A DNA stretch of 64,000 nt from Paenisporosarcina sp. HGH0030 (GCF_000411295.1 NZ_KE150422.1:181491-245490), one strand, 5' to 3'; counted from the stretch's first letter, positions 8,539 through 18,208 are shown. Made by a program: numbers and translations. The notes: generated from the letters alone by a model not told the origin.

Positions 8539-8587
8539 GAGATTCCTAAATATGAGTTTAGAATAGTTGAGGAGAGATGAGCAAATG
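8539..8587 (+). promoter_or_regulatory. Probable TRAP-binding site overlapping the trpP ribosome site
   Basis: Six (G/T)AG triplets occur with exact 5-base periodicity at 8554, 8559, 8564, 8569, 8574 and 8579, each separated by two bases, running into the ATG at 8585. One more GAG at 8539 is in the same phase. The GAGGAGAG ribosome site is built from these triplets. This is the pattern bound by the tryptophan-loaded TRAP ring, which blocks trpP translation in B. subtilis. Whether this genome has mtrB cannot be seen here. Confidence 0.85.
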
Positions 8588-9109
8588 AATACAAAAAATT
8601 TAGTGTTAATGGCCCTATTAGTCGGTGTAGGAGCTGCGTTGTACTTAATCGTTCCAGGTTTCGGCGGTGGAATGAAACCTGACTTCATGTTGACGATGAT
8701 GTTTATTGGGATTTTATTGTTTCCAAAAGCGTCACATGTATTTTTACTCGCACTGACAACTGGCGTTATATCTGGATTATTTTCGACTTTTCCAGCTGGT
8801 TTTTTACCAAACGTGATTGATAAGTTTATTACAGCATTTGTCTTTTTTGCAGTCGTTGTGGCACTTAAACATTTCACACATAAACTTTCAGTTTCGGTCG
8901 CACTTGCAGGATTGGGTACACTTCTGTCAGGCATCATTTTCCTATCCGTTGCCATTTTTGTACTCGGAGTAAATGTTCCTTTTGGCGGTCTTGTAGTTGG
9001 GGTTGTTTTACCAACTGTAGCGTTGAATGCCATCGCATTCTTCTTTATTTTCCCGATTGTAACGCAATTGTTGAAGCGTTCAAAATTCGATACCGCTTTT
9101 TCAAACTAA
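8585..9109 (+). CDS. trpP: Tryptophan transporter TrpP
   Basis: A 174-residue, very hydrophobic protein with five or six predicted membrane helices (LMALLVGVGAALYLIV, FMLTMMFIGILLF, HVFLLALTTGVISGLF, ITAFVFFAVVVAL, SGIIFLSVAIFVLGV and a C-terminal helix), matching the TrpP/YhaG family, which resembles ECF S-components. It imports tryptophan. A longer reading from TTG 8567 is possible, but the start is ATG 8585, directly behind the (G/T)AG repeat block that contains the ribosome site. In B. subtilis the gene also lies next to hit and yhaH. Tryptophan-dependent translational repression is expected. Confidence 0.9.
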   Translation: MNTKNLVLMALLVGVGAALYLIVPGFGGGMKPDFMLTMMFIGILLFPKASHVFLLALTTGVISGLFSTFPAGFLPNVIDKFITAFVFFAVVVALKHFTHKLSVSVALAGLGTLLSGIIFLSVAIFVLGVNVPFGGLVVGVVLPTVALNAIAFFFIFPIVTQLLKRSKFDTAFSN

Positions 9110-9118
9110 ATAATCTAT

Positions 9119-9147
9119 GGTCTGCCAATCATGGCAGGCCTTTTTTT
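9119..9147 (+). terminator. Intrinsic terminator after trpP
   Basis: GGTCTGCCA/TGGCAGGCC hairpin with a 4-base loop followed by seven T residues. Confidence 0.9.
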
Positions 9148-9281
9148 ATCCTCTAGCAACCAACGGAAATCGGGCTTTCTAGGCACTTTTCGCATTTCTT
9201 GTTGTTTTGGCTTGTCCGACATGTTTTAATTAATTGAAATGAAGGAATAGTATACATATATATGAAGGGAGTGCCTCTATA

Positions 9282-9665
9282 ATGAAAGCTTCTACATTTT
9301 TTGTTGGTCTGGTTTCAGGTCTTGTGGCAGGATCAGCAGTGGTCTTATTCTCTACTCCTCAATCCGGTAGCGAATTACGTTCGAATGTCAAAATGGCATC
9401 ATCTGATTGGAAAGAGAAATTATCTGACGTTAAGTTTCAAATAAGCGATTTAAAACAATCGATAGCTGGTTTAACTAATACGGCAAAGACTGATGTACCG
9501 CAAACGATTAATGAGTTGAAACAATCTGTACAACAATGGCAGTCAGAAACTGCACCTATTCAGGAAAGTCTTCAAAATGAAATTGCTTCAATTCAGTTGG
9601 CAATGGAGGAACTTGAAAAATCAATCACAAAGCATCAAAAAGATGCTTCACCAGCCAATTCATAA
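9282..9665 (+). CDS. yhaH: YtxH-domain protein YhaH
   Basis: A 127-residue protein with the general-stress YtxH layout: one N-terminal hydrophobic helix (STFFVGLVSGLVAGSAVVLF), the characteristic STPQSGSELR motif directly after it, then a long hydrophilic, mostly helical region with heptad-like spacing (KEKLSDVKFQISDLKQSI). It is probably anchored in the membrane with a cytoplasmic coiled coil. Function is unknown. ATG 9282 follows a GAAGGGAG site. The position between trpP and hpr matches B. subtilis yhaH. Confidence 0.82.
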   Translation: MKASTFFVGLVSGLVAGSAVVLFSTPQSGSELRSNVKMASSDWKEKLSDVKFQISDLKQSIAGLTNTAKTDVPQTINELKQSVQQWQSETAPIQESLQNEIASIQLAMEELEKSITKHQKDASPANS

Positions 9666-9673
9666 TTAAGCAT

Positions 9674-9706
9674 AATGCCCCGCAAAAAATTTGCAGGGCA
9701 TTTTTT
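9674..9706 (+). terminator. Intrinsic terminator after yhaH
   Basis: AATGCCC-GCAAA/TTGC-GGGCATT hairpin followed by six T residues. Confidence 0.85.
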
Positions 9707-9787
9707 ATTTGAATCAATTTCTCGTCAACAAAAAAACTACTTAAATCTTAATATTTCCAACATTCTAACTATGCAGACCTTTACTTT

Positions 9788-9798
9788 ATTGCTATAAT
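9788..9798 (+). promoter_or_regulatory. Extended -10 promoter of hpr
   Basis: TATAAT at 9793-9798 with a TG one base upstream (TTGCTATAAT). The -35 region is poor, as expected when an extended -10 is used. The start codon follows about 36 bases downstream. Confidence 0.65.
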
Positions 9799-9833
9799 GA
9801 TAGAAATTGATTTTTATGGAAGCAGGTGACGAT

Positions 9834-10400
9834 ATGTCTGAACAATTGTATACCATGAAAGAAGCTATGCTCTACAGCCAGCGAATTGCCCAGTTGTCGA
9901 AAGCGCTTTGGAAAGCGGTCGAAAAGGATTGGCAACAATGGATAAAACCTTATGACTTGAATATTAATGAGCATCATATTTTATGGATTTCATATCATTT
10001 AAAAGGGGCTTCCATTTCAGATGTTGCAAAGTTTGGTGTAATGCATGTGTCTACTGCATTCAACTTTTCAAAAAAATTGGAAGAACGTGGGCTTTTGTCT
10101 TTTTCAAAACGAGAAGATGACAAGCGGAATACGTATATCGAGCTTACTGAACAAGGTGAAGAATTATTAATTAAAATGATTGAGCATTATCACGATTCTC
10201 AGCACGCTGTTATTGAAGGTTCAATGCCTCTTAAAGATTTATACGGGCGTTTCCCCGAATTCATGGAAGTCATGGCAGTAATCCGAAATATTTATGGAGA
10301 TGACTTTATGGAAATCTTCGAACATTCATTTAAAAACATTGATCAATCCTTTGATGAAAAGATTGGTAACATTAAACCGGCCGTTACAAACAAGAGTTAA
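9834..10400 (+). CDS. hpr: Transition-state regulator Hpr/ScoC (MarR-type)
   Basis: A winged-helix MarR-family repressor. The stretch [20 protein letters not shown] and the HTH segment [21 protein letters not shown] are nearly identical to B. subtilis Hpr/ScoC, which represses extracellular protease and sporulation genes. The wing lies around [13 protein letters not shown], and the dimerisation helices near the C-terminus contain [12 protein letters not shown]. Starting at ATG 9834 gives 188 aa; an upstream in-frame ATG at 9816 lacks a ribosome site, whereas AGGTGA precedes 9834. Its presence argues for a sporulating relative of Bacillus. Confidence 0.95.
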   Translation: MSEQLYTMKEAMLYSQRIAQLSKALWKAVEKDWQQWIKPYDLNINEHHILWISYHLKGASISDVAKFGVMHVSTAFNFSKKLEERGLLSFSKREDDKRNTYIELTEQGEELLIKMIEHYHDSQHAVIEGSMPLKDLYGRFPEFMEVMAVIRNIYGDDFMEIFEHSFKNIDQSFDEKIGNIKPAVTNKS

Positions 10401-10518
10401 TATAGCAACGTTTGAAAACGCTATCTAATTTGTAATAAATATTGGCTTGCTTTTTCTATCAAAACATCGTAATGTATGTATCTGCAAGTACATTATTTTA
10501 CAATAGGAGATGCATACA

Positions 10519-11064
10519 GTGCACTGCTGGAAAACCATCAATGTAAAAAAACAATACGGATTTGATCGTATTTTCATGTTATCGTCATTACTCGTCGTTG
10601 CCGTATTTTCACTTTTTTATGTGTTGCTCGAAATTTTACACGACAATCGCCTTTCGGATGATCGATTCGCTGTTTTTTTACTGAGTTTCTTGTTATTGTA
10701 TCCAGTTCATAAGAGTCTTCACTTTTTACCATTGATTCGATATCGGAATCGCATACACTTCTCAGTAAAAAAACAATTCAGCTTTATGCCTATATTATCG
10801 ATTCGCATAAAAGAGCCTGTACCTAAAGCACTTTTCTTGTTTGCTTTACTTGCTCCGTTTTTTATTATTAACAGCATGCTGATTACTGGAGCATTCATGA
10901 TGCCCGAATTTGGTCATTATTTTACGATGCTACTAGCTTATCATTGTGGTCTCTGTCTGATTGATTTGTTATATATTAAAAATCTTGCCCGTTCACCCAA
11001 AAAAGCTTTAATTGAAGAAACGGAAACGGGATATGAAATTCTTGTTCCTCCAGCTACCTTTTAA
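10519..11064 (+). CDS. DUF3267 membrane protein
   Basis: A 181-residue membrane protein with about four hydrophobic segments (IFMLSSLLVVAVFSLFYVL, FAVFLLSFLLLYPVHKSLHF, ALFLFALLAPFFIINSML, YFTMLLAYHCGLCLIDLLY). The HKSLHFLPL motif in the second helix recalls the HExxH-like site of DUF3267 proteins, which are related to membrane metalloproteases, but the glutamate is replaced by Ser, so activity is doubtful. GTG 10519 is preferred to ATG 10510 because the GGAG site abuts the latter and lies 9 bases from the former. It lies between hpr and prsA. No function can be assigned. Confidence 0.72.
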   Translation: MHCWKTINVKKQYGFDRIFMLSSLLVVAVFSLFYVLLEILHDNRLSDDRFAVFLLSFLLLYPVHKSLHFLPLIRYRNRIHFSVKKQFSFMPILSIRIKEPVPKALFLFALLAPFFIINSMLITGAFMMPEFGHYFTMLLAYHCGLCLIDLLYIKNLARSPKKALIEETETGYEILVPPATF

Positions 11065-11132
11065 ACGGATTGCTGTTCTTTTTTTCTTGATTTTGATATG
11101 CTTGTGAAGATTGGCAGAGGGGAGGAATAAAC

Positions 11133-11318
11133 TTGATTATCGCAGTTGTAGTACTATTCTCGATTGTGTATTTATTCCAGATTAATCGCATGACTTATGC
11201 ATTATGTGCGCAACGAGAAATTCCTGAAGAGAAACAAAATAAGATTTTCCGAACCATTAATGTATTGGTGACGATTTTACTTGTTTCCTTTTATGTAGAA
11301 ATATTATTGACCGCATAA
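11133..11318 (+). CDS. Small two-helix membrane protein, unrecognised
   Basis: A 61-residue protein beginning at TTG 11133 behind a strong GAGGGGAGGA site. Two hydrophobic helices (IIAVVVLFSIVYLFQI and INVLVTILLVSFYVEILL) flank a charged loop (QREIPEEKQNK). I do not recognise the family. A terminator begins at its stop codon, so it is the last gene of a short transcript, possibly shared with the DUF3267 gene 70 bases upstream. Confidence 0.65.
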   Translation: MIIAVVVLFSIVYLFQINRMTYALCAQREIPEEKQNKIFRTINVLVTILLVSFYVEILLTA

Positions 11319-11358
11319 AAAAGTCCATTCGCCTGACTCCAGGCAAATGGACTTTTTC
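11317..11358. terminator. Terminator after the small membrane protein
   Basis: Long inverted repeat AAAAAGTCCATT-GCCTG/CAGGC-AATGGACTTTTT with T runs on both strands. Confidence 0.92.
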
Positions 11359-11531
11359 TTTTTGAAAAGCAAAGAATACTTTTTAAAGAAACCCACAAAT
11401 TAAGAGAGCCTCTCTGTTCAGCTTCAGCGTAAGTTCGGACAGTCGTTTCACTACTTCATCCGAAAATATTCTTTTCCGATAGTTTATGCAACGCCAATGT
11501 CGGTCTATCTCAGCCGTTACTGATTTTTAAA

Positions 11532-11624
11532 TTAGCACAAAAATGCTGCACCTACGATGATCAAAAGAATAAATAATACAACGATTAAAGCAAAGCTGGA
11601 TTGATGCTGGAACCCACCACTCAC
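11532..11624 (-). CDS. YjcZ-type sporulation micro-protein
   Basis: A 30-residue ORF. It starts at GTG 11624 behind a GGGGGTG site and encodes a short polar head (MSGGFQHQSS) followed by a single hydrophobic helix (FALIVVLFILLIIVGAAFL) and a final Cys. FALIVVLFILLIIVGA is the hallmark of the YjcZ family of small sporulation membrane proteins. Several tiny paralogues are usual in spore formers. The product probably inserts in a membrane of the developing spore, which is inference from the family. It sits alone between hpr-side genes and prsA on the opposite strand. Confidence 0.85.
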   Translation of the reverse strand: MSGGFQHQSSFALIVVLFILLIIVGAAFLC

Positions 11625-11763
11625 TTCGCACACCCCCTTCCTCTTTGTTATCGTATGCTCTTGTGTTCAACAAGCGTAGGCATATGAGGGAACCATTTTT
11701 GTTTTTCCGTCGTCTATGGTATAGTAACAACGGCAATAAGAAGATAGTTAGGAGAGATTTCCC

Positions 11764-12660
11764 ATGAAAAAAACCGTATTAACATTGACATTAGCAGCAT
11801 CTGTATTAGCTTTATCAGCTTGTAATGGCGACTCAGCGTCAGACGACAAACCAATCGTCACGTCTAAAGCTGGAGATATTACGAAAAACGAACTTTATGA
11901 AGAAATGAAAGAATCCGTTGGTAAACAAGCACTTCAAGTTTTAATCATTGAAAAAGTATTAGCTTCAGAATATGAAGTTTCAGACAAAGAAGTAAAAGCT
12001 CAATTTGACAAAGAGAAAAAAGAAATGGGCGAAAGCTTTGATCAATATCTTGCACAACAAGGTCAAACAGAAGAGAGCTATAAAAAATACATTCGTTTGA
12101 ACTTATTGCAAGAAAAAGCTTTAACTGAAGACGTTAAAGTTACCGACAAAGAAGTAAAAGCTCAATACGAAAACATGAAAACAGAATTAAATGCACGTCA
12201 TGTATTAGTAGCAGACGAAGCAACTGCGAAGGAAGTTAAAGCGAAGCTTGATGGTGGCGCTGATTTCGCTACTGTAGCAAAAGAATATTCAACTGAGCAA
12301 GCAGCACAGCAATCAGGTGGCGAACTTGGCTGGTTTACTCCAGATAAAATGGTAAAAGAATTCTCTGATGCAGCATTGGCATTGGAAGTTAACAAAATCA
12401 GTGAGCCAGTAAAAACTAAATTTGGCTATCATATTATCCAAGTAACGGACAAGCGTGAAGCTAAAGTTGGTTCATTTGAAGATGAAAAAGCAGAAATAAC
12501 TAAAACCTTAAAATTGCAAAAAGCTGATCAAAGCACTTTGCTACCTAAAGTATCGAAGTTAATGAAAGAAGCAGATATCAAGATTAACGATGAAGACTTA
12601 AAAGGTGCAATCGATCAAATGTTAAATCCAGAGCCAGCAGAACCTGAAGCTGCTGAATAA
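11764..12660 (+). CDS. prsA: PrsA peptidyl-prolyl isomerase lipoprotein
   Basis: Extracellular foldase that helps secreted proteins fold after Sec export. The signal peptide ends in the lipobox LSAC, giving a mature N-terminal lipid-modified Cys at residue 20. The parvulin (PPIC) domain lies at about residues 135-230 (LNARHVLVADEATAKEV, GGELGWFTPDKMV, FGYHIIQVTDK), flanked by helical chaperone regions. Length 298 aa is normal. ATG 11764 follows TTAGGAGAG, and an extended -10 (ATGGTATAGT) lies near 11720. The Glu/Pro-rich tail (PEPAEPEAAE) resembles other Bacillales PrsA proteins. Hpr and EcsA, both tied to secretion, are nearby. Confidence 0.96.
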   Translation: MKKTVLTLTLAASVLALSACNGDSASDDKPIVTSKAGDITKNELYEEMKESVGKQALQVLIIEKVLASEYEVSDKEVKAQFDKEKKEMGESFDQYLAQQGQTEESYKKYIRLNLLQEKALTEDVKVTDKEVKAQYENMKTELNARHVLVADEATAKEVKAKLDGGADFATVAKEYSTEQAAQQSGGELGWFTPDKMVKEFSDAALALEVNKISEPVKTKFGYHIIQVTDKREAKVGSFEDEKAEITKTLKLQKADQSTLLPKVSKLMKEADIKINDEDLKGAIDQMLNPEPAEPEAAE

Positions 12661-12673
12661 TAATGTGTACAGG

Positions 12674-12706
12674 AAAGGCGCTTCCCATTTGAGGAAGCGC
12701 CTTTTT
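12674..12706 (+). terminator. Intrinsic terminator after prsA
   Basis: AAAGGCGCTTCC/GGAAGCGCC hairpin with a 7-base loop and five T residues. Confidence 0.92.
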
Positions 12707-12712
12707 GTTATG

Positions 12713-13067
12713 TGCTATGTTAACTTTCACGGTTGTTTTTTAATAAAGAAGGAATCTGTGCCCTTTCCGCGAACGAACTAGCAAGCCTCCTCGGGCCAAC
12801 AGGATGTTGGTCACAAAGGCGTTAGCCTTCGTTCCATTGTCCACACTGTGGGGTCTTGCTAGCCAAGATTATGGTCAAAGGTAGTTTGACATAATCTTGG
12901 CTACGAGTAACCGCAGGAGCAGCCTTATTCTTTGCGACGAGTAACCGCAGGAGCAGCAATTTCGAAGAATGAGACCCACAAGTATGTGGTTTTCATACTT
13001 ATTGGCTCATGCGGAACATGCGGCTAGCGCAAATGTACGATAAACGACCGTTTCTATTAACTGAGCC
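12713..13067. mobile_element. MITE-like element with terminal inverted repeats
   Basis: A 355-base non-coding element fills most of the 460-base gap between prsA and yhaM. Its ends are imperfect inverted repeats: GCTATGTTAAC...ACGGTTG on the left against the reverse complement of the right end, GGCTCAGTTAA...ACGGTCG. TTGTTAT stands immediately outside both ends (12705-12711 and 13068-13074), a likely 7-8 base target duplication. Inside are a hairpin (CCAAGATTAT/ATAATCTTGG near 12864-12902), a CTAGCAAG/CTTGCTAG pair and two copies of ACGAGTAACCGCAGGAGCAG. No transposase ORF is present, so mobilisation in trans is inferred. Confidence 0.7.
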
Positions 13068-13121
13068 TTGTTATTTATCATTGTTAATCTTTGCATAACT
13101 AACTACCTAATACACGTTTTC

Positions 13122-14066
13122 TTATTCAAACGTAGGTTTATAGAATGAACGATTGTCGAGTGGGAATAGACGCTCGGAAAACTCTCCAGGGTTCGTTTTC
13201 TTTAATGCTCGATCCAGCATATTCATCTTCGCATCGATATTATCAATATAGTGAAGAATTTCTGCCTCACGCAGCATTGGTTTTTTAGGACTGCCCCACT
13301 CTTCTTTCCCGTGATGCGACAAAACCATGTGCTGGAGAAGCATGACTTCTTCCCCTTCAATTTGTAACTCCTCTGCCGCTTTTGAAATCTCATTGACCAT
13401 GATTGTAATATGGCCTAACAAATTCCCTTCGATGGTATAAGAAGTTGCGATTGGCCCTGATAACTCGGTAACTTTTCCTACATCATGCAAAATAATGCCT
13501 GCATAGAGTAAATCTTTATTCAATGAAGGATACAAATCACATAATGATTTACCAAGCTTTAACATCGATACGACGTGGTCAATTAAACCAGAGACATAAT
13601 CGTGATGATTTTTCGTTGCGGCAGGATAAGTCATGATGGCCGCTTGATGTTTTTTCAACAAGTGACGAGTTATTCGCTGAATCTGTGGATTCTTCATTTC
13701 AAAGAAGAATTGCATTAACTCCTCAAACAATACTTCTTTCGCTTTTTCAGCAGATGGCACAAGGTCACTTAATGAAATTCCTTCATCATCTTTTACAACT
13801 CGAATGCTTTTGATTCGCAATTGGTTTTTCCCACGGTAATGTTGTATCTCTCCACCTACACGAACAATTGCTTCCGCATGATACAACGCTTCATGCTCTT
13901 CATTTGTATCCCAGAGCTTCGCTTCGATATCTCCACTTTTGTCCTGAAGAATAAGGGTCATAAAAGGGTTTCCGGTCGTTGTGAATGCCTTTATAGATTG
14001 CTTGATTAATAGATTATGATCGACAGTTTCGCCCACTGCTAAGTTTGAAATACCTTTACCTTTCAT
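13122..14066 (-). CDS. yhaM: 3'-5' exoribonuclease YhaM
   Basis: A 314-residue nuclease of the YhaM/CBF1 family, which trims RNA (and single-stranded DNA) in a metal-dependent way. An OB-fold nucleic-acid-binding domain occupies residues 12-90 ([19 protein letters not shown]), followed by an HD-type phosphohydrolase domain with the signature HDVGKVTEL, further histidines in [15 protein letters not shown], and [14 protein letters not shown]. Its ATG overlaps the yhaN stop codon (ATGA), so it is translationally coupled. In B. subtilis yhaO-yhaN-yhaM form one SOS-controlled operon. Confidence 0.95.
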   Translation of the reverse strand: MKGKGISNLAVGETVDHNLLIKQSIKAFTTTGNPFMTLILQDKSGDIEAKLWDTNEEHEALYHAEAIVRVGGEIQHYRGKNQLRIKSIRVVKDDEGISLSDLVPSAEKAKEVLFEELMQFFFEMKNPQIQRITRHLLKKHQAAIMTYPAATKNHHDYVSGLIDHVVSMLKLGKSLCDLYPSLNKDLLYAGIILHDVGKVTELSGPIATSYTIEGNLLGHITIMVNEISKAAEELQIEGEEVMLLQHMVLSHHGKEEWGSPKKPMLREAEILHYIDNIDAKMNMLDRALKKTNPGEFSERLFPLDNRSFYKPTFE

Positions 14067-16957
14067 ACCGGCGATACACTCCTTTCCTTTTGCAACAATG
14101 CAACATCTATGATGTGTGCATCAGTCCATATTGCCGTCATCTCTTCATGACAAGTGAAATACAAGAATTGATGATGGTTTTCTAAATCTGACATTAATTG
14201 TACCATTTGTTTCACACGGAAACGATCGAAATGGACAAATGGATCATCCATTACGAATGGGAAAGGCACGGATCCAACCAATGATTCCGCCAAAGCGAAT
14301 CGCATGGCAATATACGCTTGTTCTTTCGTAGCTTGACTCAATTCCGCAATTCGATAACGCATGCCTTGTGAATGGACCGCTTCGAAAATTCCCTCATCAT
14401 TAACTTCAAGTGACTCATATCGTCCATTTGTTAAGTGCGTAAAGAACTGCTGTGCTTTTTCAAGAACAAATGGGAGTCTATTTTCTTTTAAATTGTGCAT
14501 CGTTTGCCTGATGGCTTCCGATACAACTTTGTTGATGGACCATTTATGTGCAAGTTCTGCGAGTTCAGTTTTCTTTTGTTCAAATTGTTGTAGCATATAC
14601 CCATAATTTTCATCACTAAGCATTGAGCTAGTTAGCTGTCTCAGTAATGCTTTTTCCTCCAATAAGTCTTGGCGGGATTTGGTAAGATTATTTGCTTGTT
14701 CCTTTAATTGAGTCAACTGGGCTTCTTGTTCCTCATGATTTACAGTAGACATTGCGATTTCACCAATTGATTTGAGTTGCGCTTGAATCGACTGGTATTC
14801 CTGTTGAAGGGTTTGTTTCAGACGGTATGCTACGTCGGCTTCATAAAATCCACGTTCAGAATCGACTTGCGCTTCACTCCACAACTTTTGTATGTCTTCA
14901 GACAAGGCATCAAACAACTTCTCTTTTTCTGATAGCTGAGCTTCCCATTCTTTCATTTTTACTTGATACATTTCATGCTCTTTTCGATTTGTTTTTGCAG
15001 TGTTGCAGATCTCACGCAACCGATGATAAGCATGCTCTTTTGAAAGTGCCTCTCCCGTTGCTTCGGACATTTTTTTAAGTCGTTTTTGAATTTTTTCTTC
15101 AAGAGATTGAACATCCGTCAATTTTTGTGAAATTGATTGTTGCTGTTCCTGAATATGACGAATGCGTTTAAACAGTTCTGGGAACAATTTCGGATGCAAT
15201 AGCTCTGTAAATCCATGAAGCTGAAGAAAATCCGATAATGTCTCTTTCGCTTCCTCACATTTTGCCTCTTGAATACCGATACTTTGCTCTACCTTCACCG
15301 TCAACCGATGTTGATCTTGAAGTTTTTCTTTGAGCTGATCAATTCGTTCATTATACAATCTTACCCGATTGGCCAAATGCTCCGTACTGGACAATTCCTG
15401 TTCTAGTGCTGCAATTTGCGATGAATAATCATCGGGTTTCCTGTCAGATGTACCTTGGTTCATCTTTTTCAATAACACAAAAATAAGTCCGGCTAACACA
15501 ATTCCACCAATCGCGATCGTCCAGTTTCCTGAAAGAATAGCCCCTAGAATGGAGGCTATACAAATCATGATGGTGATAATTTGGGGAATGTTTGTCGTCA
15601 CTGCTGCCGGCTCTGTCTCCAGTTGCTGGCGGGCTTTCAACTCGGCCACTTGTCTTATCAGTTTTTGCACATTTCCGCTTTGTTGTTGCTCCATTTCAGT
15701 AGGTGCAGACGCACGAAGCTGTTGCATTCTACTTTCAATTTCTTCTCTTTCGATTTTTGTTCGTTCCCAGCTTTGTCGTTCAAATCGAATAGCCTCTTCG
15801 GCTTGTTGCAATCGATGCATTACTTGTTGAAAGTGCTCTTCTTTTTGAAGGGATACATCCATAGCTATCACTTGAGAAAAATGGGACTTGTCTTTGACCC
15901 CCAACATTCGCGCTTGCTGTTGTATGTCGGCTTTCGCTTGTTCAAGGTCACTCGTTAGCTGTTGCTTTCTAAGTAGCCAATGATGCCATTCAGACTCCTT
16001 AGCCAATAACTCTTCTTTTTCCCGTGTTTGTTCATACGACCATAATTCATTCAATTGCTCTAGTTGTTGTTGAATAGCAAATTGTAGCTGTTCCACTTGA
16101 ATTTTGGCTTCGTGCATGCGATCTTTAGCTTTCTCGTACCGTCGAATTCCTTCTATAGGAAAATTTGCTTGTTGGTTGATAGCAAGTTCTGATTGAAGTT
16201 GTTTCTGTTTTTCCAGTAATGGTTTAGCTTGAAGGAGTTTAGCAAATTGCTCATTTTGTTGTTTGACATGCAGCTCAACATGATTCAAGTTTTCAAGTTC
16301 TCCATCAATTTCAGCAATGCGTAAAATGGCTGGTTCGTATTGATCGATTTCCGCTCGTGCTTCTTTGAGCTTCTGGTCCAACATGCGGATTTCTTCTATT
16401 TTCATATTCATTTCTGGATTTCTGCCAGATTTTTTAAATAAGCCACTCATTTCTTTTGTCGCCCGTTGCTCCAGCTTCGTCAGCGTGTCTACGCCCGTTG
16501 TTCCTGAGGAAAGAAGAGTACGACTTAGCTCTACTTCGGTCATCTTGTCAAAGTTTTGCAATTGATGAATAGAAAAAGAAAAAATCGATTCAAAGGAGTT
16601 TCGATCATATCGATAAAGTACTTTTTTTAACGTTTCTTCATCGCCTCGCGTACCATCTTCGAAAAAGACTGTTACATCTCCGGCAGATTTACCTTTGACT
16701 CGTTCAATCACCACGTGACCGAACTCAGAATGATTGATATGAACTTGTCCACCGTGTCGACCGCCACCTTTTGGTTCATATCTCATATTGGATTGATTGC
16801 GGAGCGGGAACCCGAACATCACCGCCAAAATGAATTGTTGAATGGTCGTTTTTCCCGCTTCATTGTTTCCGAAGAATACATTGATTCCATCTTTCAGATT
16901 GATCGTTACATTTTCATGTTGTCCGAATCCATAAATCACCAGTTTCTGAATACGCAT
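14063..16957 (-). CDS. yhaN: SbcE/YhaN coiled-coil ATPase
   Basis: A 964-residue SMC/Rad50-like ATPase. Walker A is [10 protein letters not shown] near residue 30; two long Gln/Glu-rich coiled coils (about 165-455 and 510-800) flank a pair of hydrophobic helices ([19 protein letters not shown] and [18 protein letters not shown]) at the hinge; the C-terminal half-site holds the signature region [18 protein letters not shown] and Walker [13 protein letters not shown]. The membrane-like hinge replacing the Rad50 zinc hook is a feature of the YhaN subgroup. It pairs with the YhaO nuclease encoded 9 bases upstream and acts in DNA break processing by analogy with SbcCD. Confidence 0.92.
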   Translation of the reverse strand: MRIQKLVIYGFGQHENVTINLKDGINVFFGNNEAGKTTIQQFILAVMFGFPLRNQSNMRYEPKGGGRHGGQVHINHSEFGHVVIERVKGKSAGDVTVFFEDGTRGDEETLKKVLYRYDRNSFESIFSFSIHQLQNFDKMTEVELSRTLLSSGTTGVDTLTKLEQRATKEMSGLFKKSGRNPEMNMKIEEIRMLDQKLKEARAEIDQYEPAILRIAEIDGELENLNHVELHVKQQNEQFAKLLQAKPLLEKQKQLQSELAINQQANFPIEGIRRYEKAKDRMHEAKIQVEQLQFAIQQQLEQLNELWSYEQTREKEELLAKESEWHHWLLRKQQLTSDLEQAKADIQQQARMLGVKDKSHFSQVIAMDVSLQKEEHFQQVMHRLQQAEEAIRFERQSWERTKIEREEIESRMQQLRASAPTEMEQQQSGNVQKLIRQVAELKARQQLETEPAAVTTNIPQIITIMICIASILGAILSGNWTIAIGGIVLAGLIFVLLKKMNQGTSDRKPDDYSSQIAALEQELSSTEHLANRVRLYNERIDQLKEKLQDQHRLTVKVEQSIGIQEAKCEEAKETLSDFLQLHGFTELLHPKLFPELFKRIRHIQEQQQSISQKLTDVQSLEEKIQKRLKKMSEATGEALSKEHAYHRLREICNTAKTNRKEHEMYQVKMKEWEAQLSEKEKLFDALSEDIQKLWSEAQVDSERGFYEADVAYRLKQTLQQEYQSIQAQLKSIGEIAMSTVNHEEQEAQLTQLKEQANNLTKSRQDLLEEKALLRQLTSSMLSDENYGYMLQQFEQKKTELAELAHKWSINKVVSEAIRQTMHNLKENRLPFVLEKAQQFFTHLTNGRYESLEVNDEGIFEAVHSQGMRYRIAELSQATKEQAYIAMRFALAESLVGSVPFPFVMDDPFVHFDRFRVKQMVQLMSDLENHHQFLYFTCHEEMTAIWTDAHIIDVALLQKERSVSPV

Positions 16958-16966
16958 GTAAGGTCT

Positions 16967-18187
16967 TCACTCCTTTCCTACAAGTTCTTTTTGGATAAAA
17001 GTTCGAGCCTCTGAGTGAATCGTCTCATAGTCATTGTCATTCAGTCTTTCAATATATCGACTCAACCTTGGGTGTTGATAGACATCACTAATAATTTCTT
17101 TCCATTGTTGTGTATCCCACGTGTCCATGACGGAAATCACCTGTTCAGTCATTCCGCTTGATTCCATTTCAAATGCATCTATAGCATCAAATGTAATAGC
17201 ATGTACCCAAATATTAGGCTCTTTCATCTCTTGTGTCTCCCGTACCATTGACAGCCACTCTTCAAGTGGAGTACCTTCTAGCATTGTTAACGTATTGGCA
17301 TCAACATCCGTTAGATTAATCTCAAGAACGCCAGCACCATGAACATTGCGGAAATTTTCAATTGCCGAATCGATTGTTTCAAACCATTCATTAGCATGAA
17401 CAATTCCCTTACACGAACAATTTATTTGGTCGTAGATAATTGACGAAGTCGGTATGAAATTAAATTGCGCGTTGCCTTTTTCAAGGAAGACATCATAAAA
17501 TCCTTTTGGACCTTTTTCGTTCCGGTGACGGCTCTGGATGTTTCCTGGATATACAATGGGTGGCTCCGAATGGAGAACTTGTCTCTTGTGTATATGACCA
17601 AGCGCCCAGTAGTCATAATTTTTATTGATAAGTTCTTCTTTAGTAAATGGTGCATAAACGGCGTGTGTCGTATCCCCTGCCAAACTGCCATGGAGCATGC
17701 CAATGTAAAATGCATCCGTCTGGAATGCTTCTTCGTACATTGTCGTCATTGACTCTTTCACATGGCGTTCCGGATAACTGAAACCACTTATGTATACATC
17801 ATGATGTCGAATTTTAACATTCACTTTTTCTACTTGATCCCGAAATACATGGACATTTTCCGGAAGTCGAAAGCGTGTCCATTTGCCTCCAAGATGATCA
17901 TGATTTCCGTAGCAAAGAAATACAGGAATTTGATGACGGTTGAGCACTTCCATCCCTTCCTGAAACTTATGTTGTGCACGTAAACTACGATCTTCTCCAT
18001 CATAGATGTCCCCGACAACTAAAATGAAATCCGGTTTTTCTTGAACGGCCGTTTCAATCAGTGTTTGAAAAGCTTTAAACGTACTGTCACGGAGAGTCTT
18101 AAACTGATGTTCTGGCATCGATGTAACACCTTTAAATGGACTATCAAGGTGTAAATCAGCCACGTGGAAAAAGCGAATGGATGTCAT
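16967..18187 (-). CDS. yhaO: SbcD-like DNA exonuclease YhaO
   Basis: Calcineurin-type metallophosphoesterase of the Mre11/SbcD family. The five conserved blocks are visible: HVADLHLD at the N-terminus, VVGDIYDGED, CYGNHDHLGG, GMLHGS and ALGHIHKRQ, supplying the two-metal site. A C-terminal capping region of about 150 residues follows. Length 406 aa fits YhaO. It starts the yhaO-yhaN-yhaM operon at ATG 18187 behind a GAAGGAGGG site, and a LexA-like box lies 22 bases upstream, consistent with SOS induction as described for B. subtilis. Confidence 0.93.
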   Translation of the reverse strand: MTSIRFFHVADLHLDSPFKGVTSMPEHQFKTLRDSTFKAFQTLIETAVQEKPDFILVVGDIYDGEDRSLRAQHKFQEGMEVLNRHQIPVFLCYGNHDHLGGKWTRFRLPENVHVFRDQVEKVNVKIRHHDVYISGFSYPERHVKESMTTMYEEAFQTDAFYIGMLHGSLAGDTTHAVYAPFTKEELINKNYDYWALGHIHKRQVLHSEPPIVYPGNIQSRHRNEKGPKGFYDVFLEKGNAQFNFIPTSSIIYDQINCSCKGIVHANEWFETIDSAIENFRNVHGAGVLEINLTDVDANTLTMLEGTPLEEWLSMVRETQEMKEPNIWVHAITFDAIDAFEMESSGMTEQVISVMDTWDTQQWKEIISDVYQHPRLSRYIERLNDNDYETIHSEARTFIQKELVGKE

Positions 18188-18208
18188 AATGTCCCTCCTT
18201 CAAAAAAA

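Noticed and set aside
8500..9033. Long minus-strand ORF (177 codons) opposite trpP
   Set aside because: Its composition (Thr/Asn/Pro-rich) is that of an antisense frame; trpP on the plus strand has membrane helices, a TRAP site and a proper start.
11361..11531. Minus-strand open stretch that might be a yhaI relic
   Set aside because: About 46 codons are open, but there is no start with a ribosome site and no similarity to DUF1878 that I can see.
15549..15958. Two plus-strand Cys/Ser-rich ORFs opposite yhaN
   Set aside because: They are shadows of the Gln-rich coiled-coil region of yhaN and lack ribosome sites.
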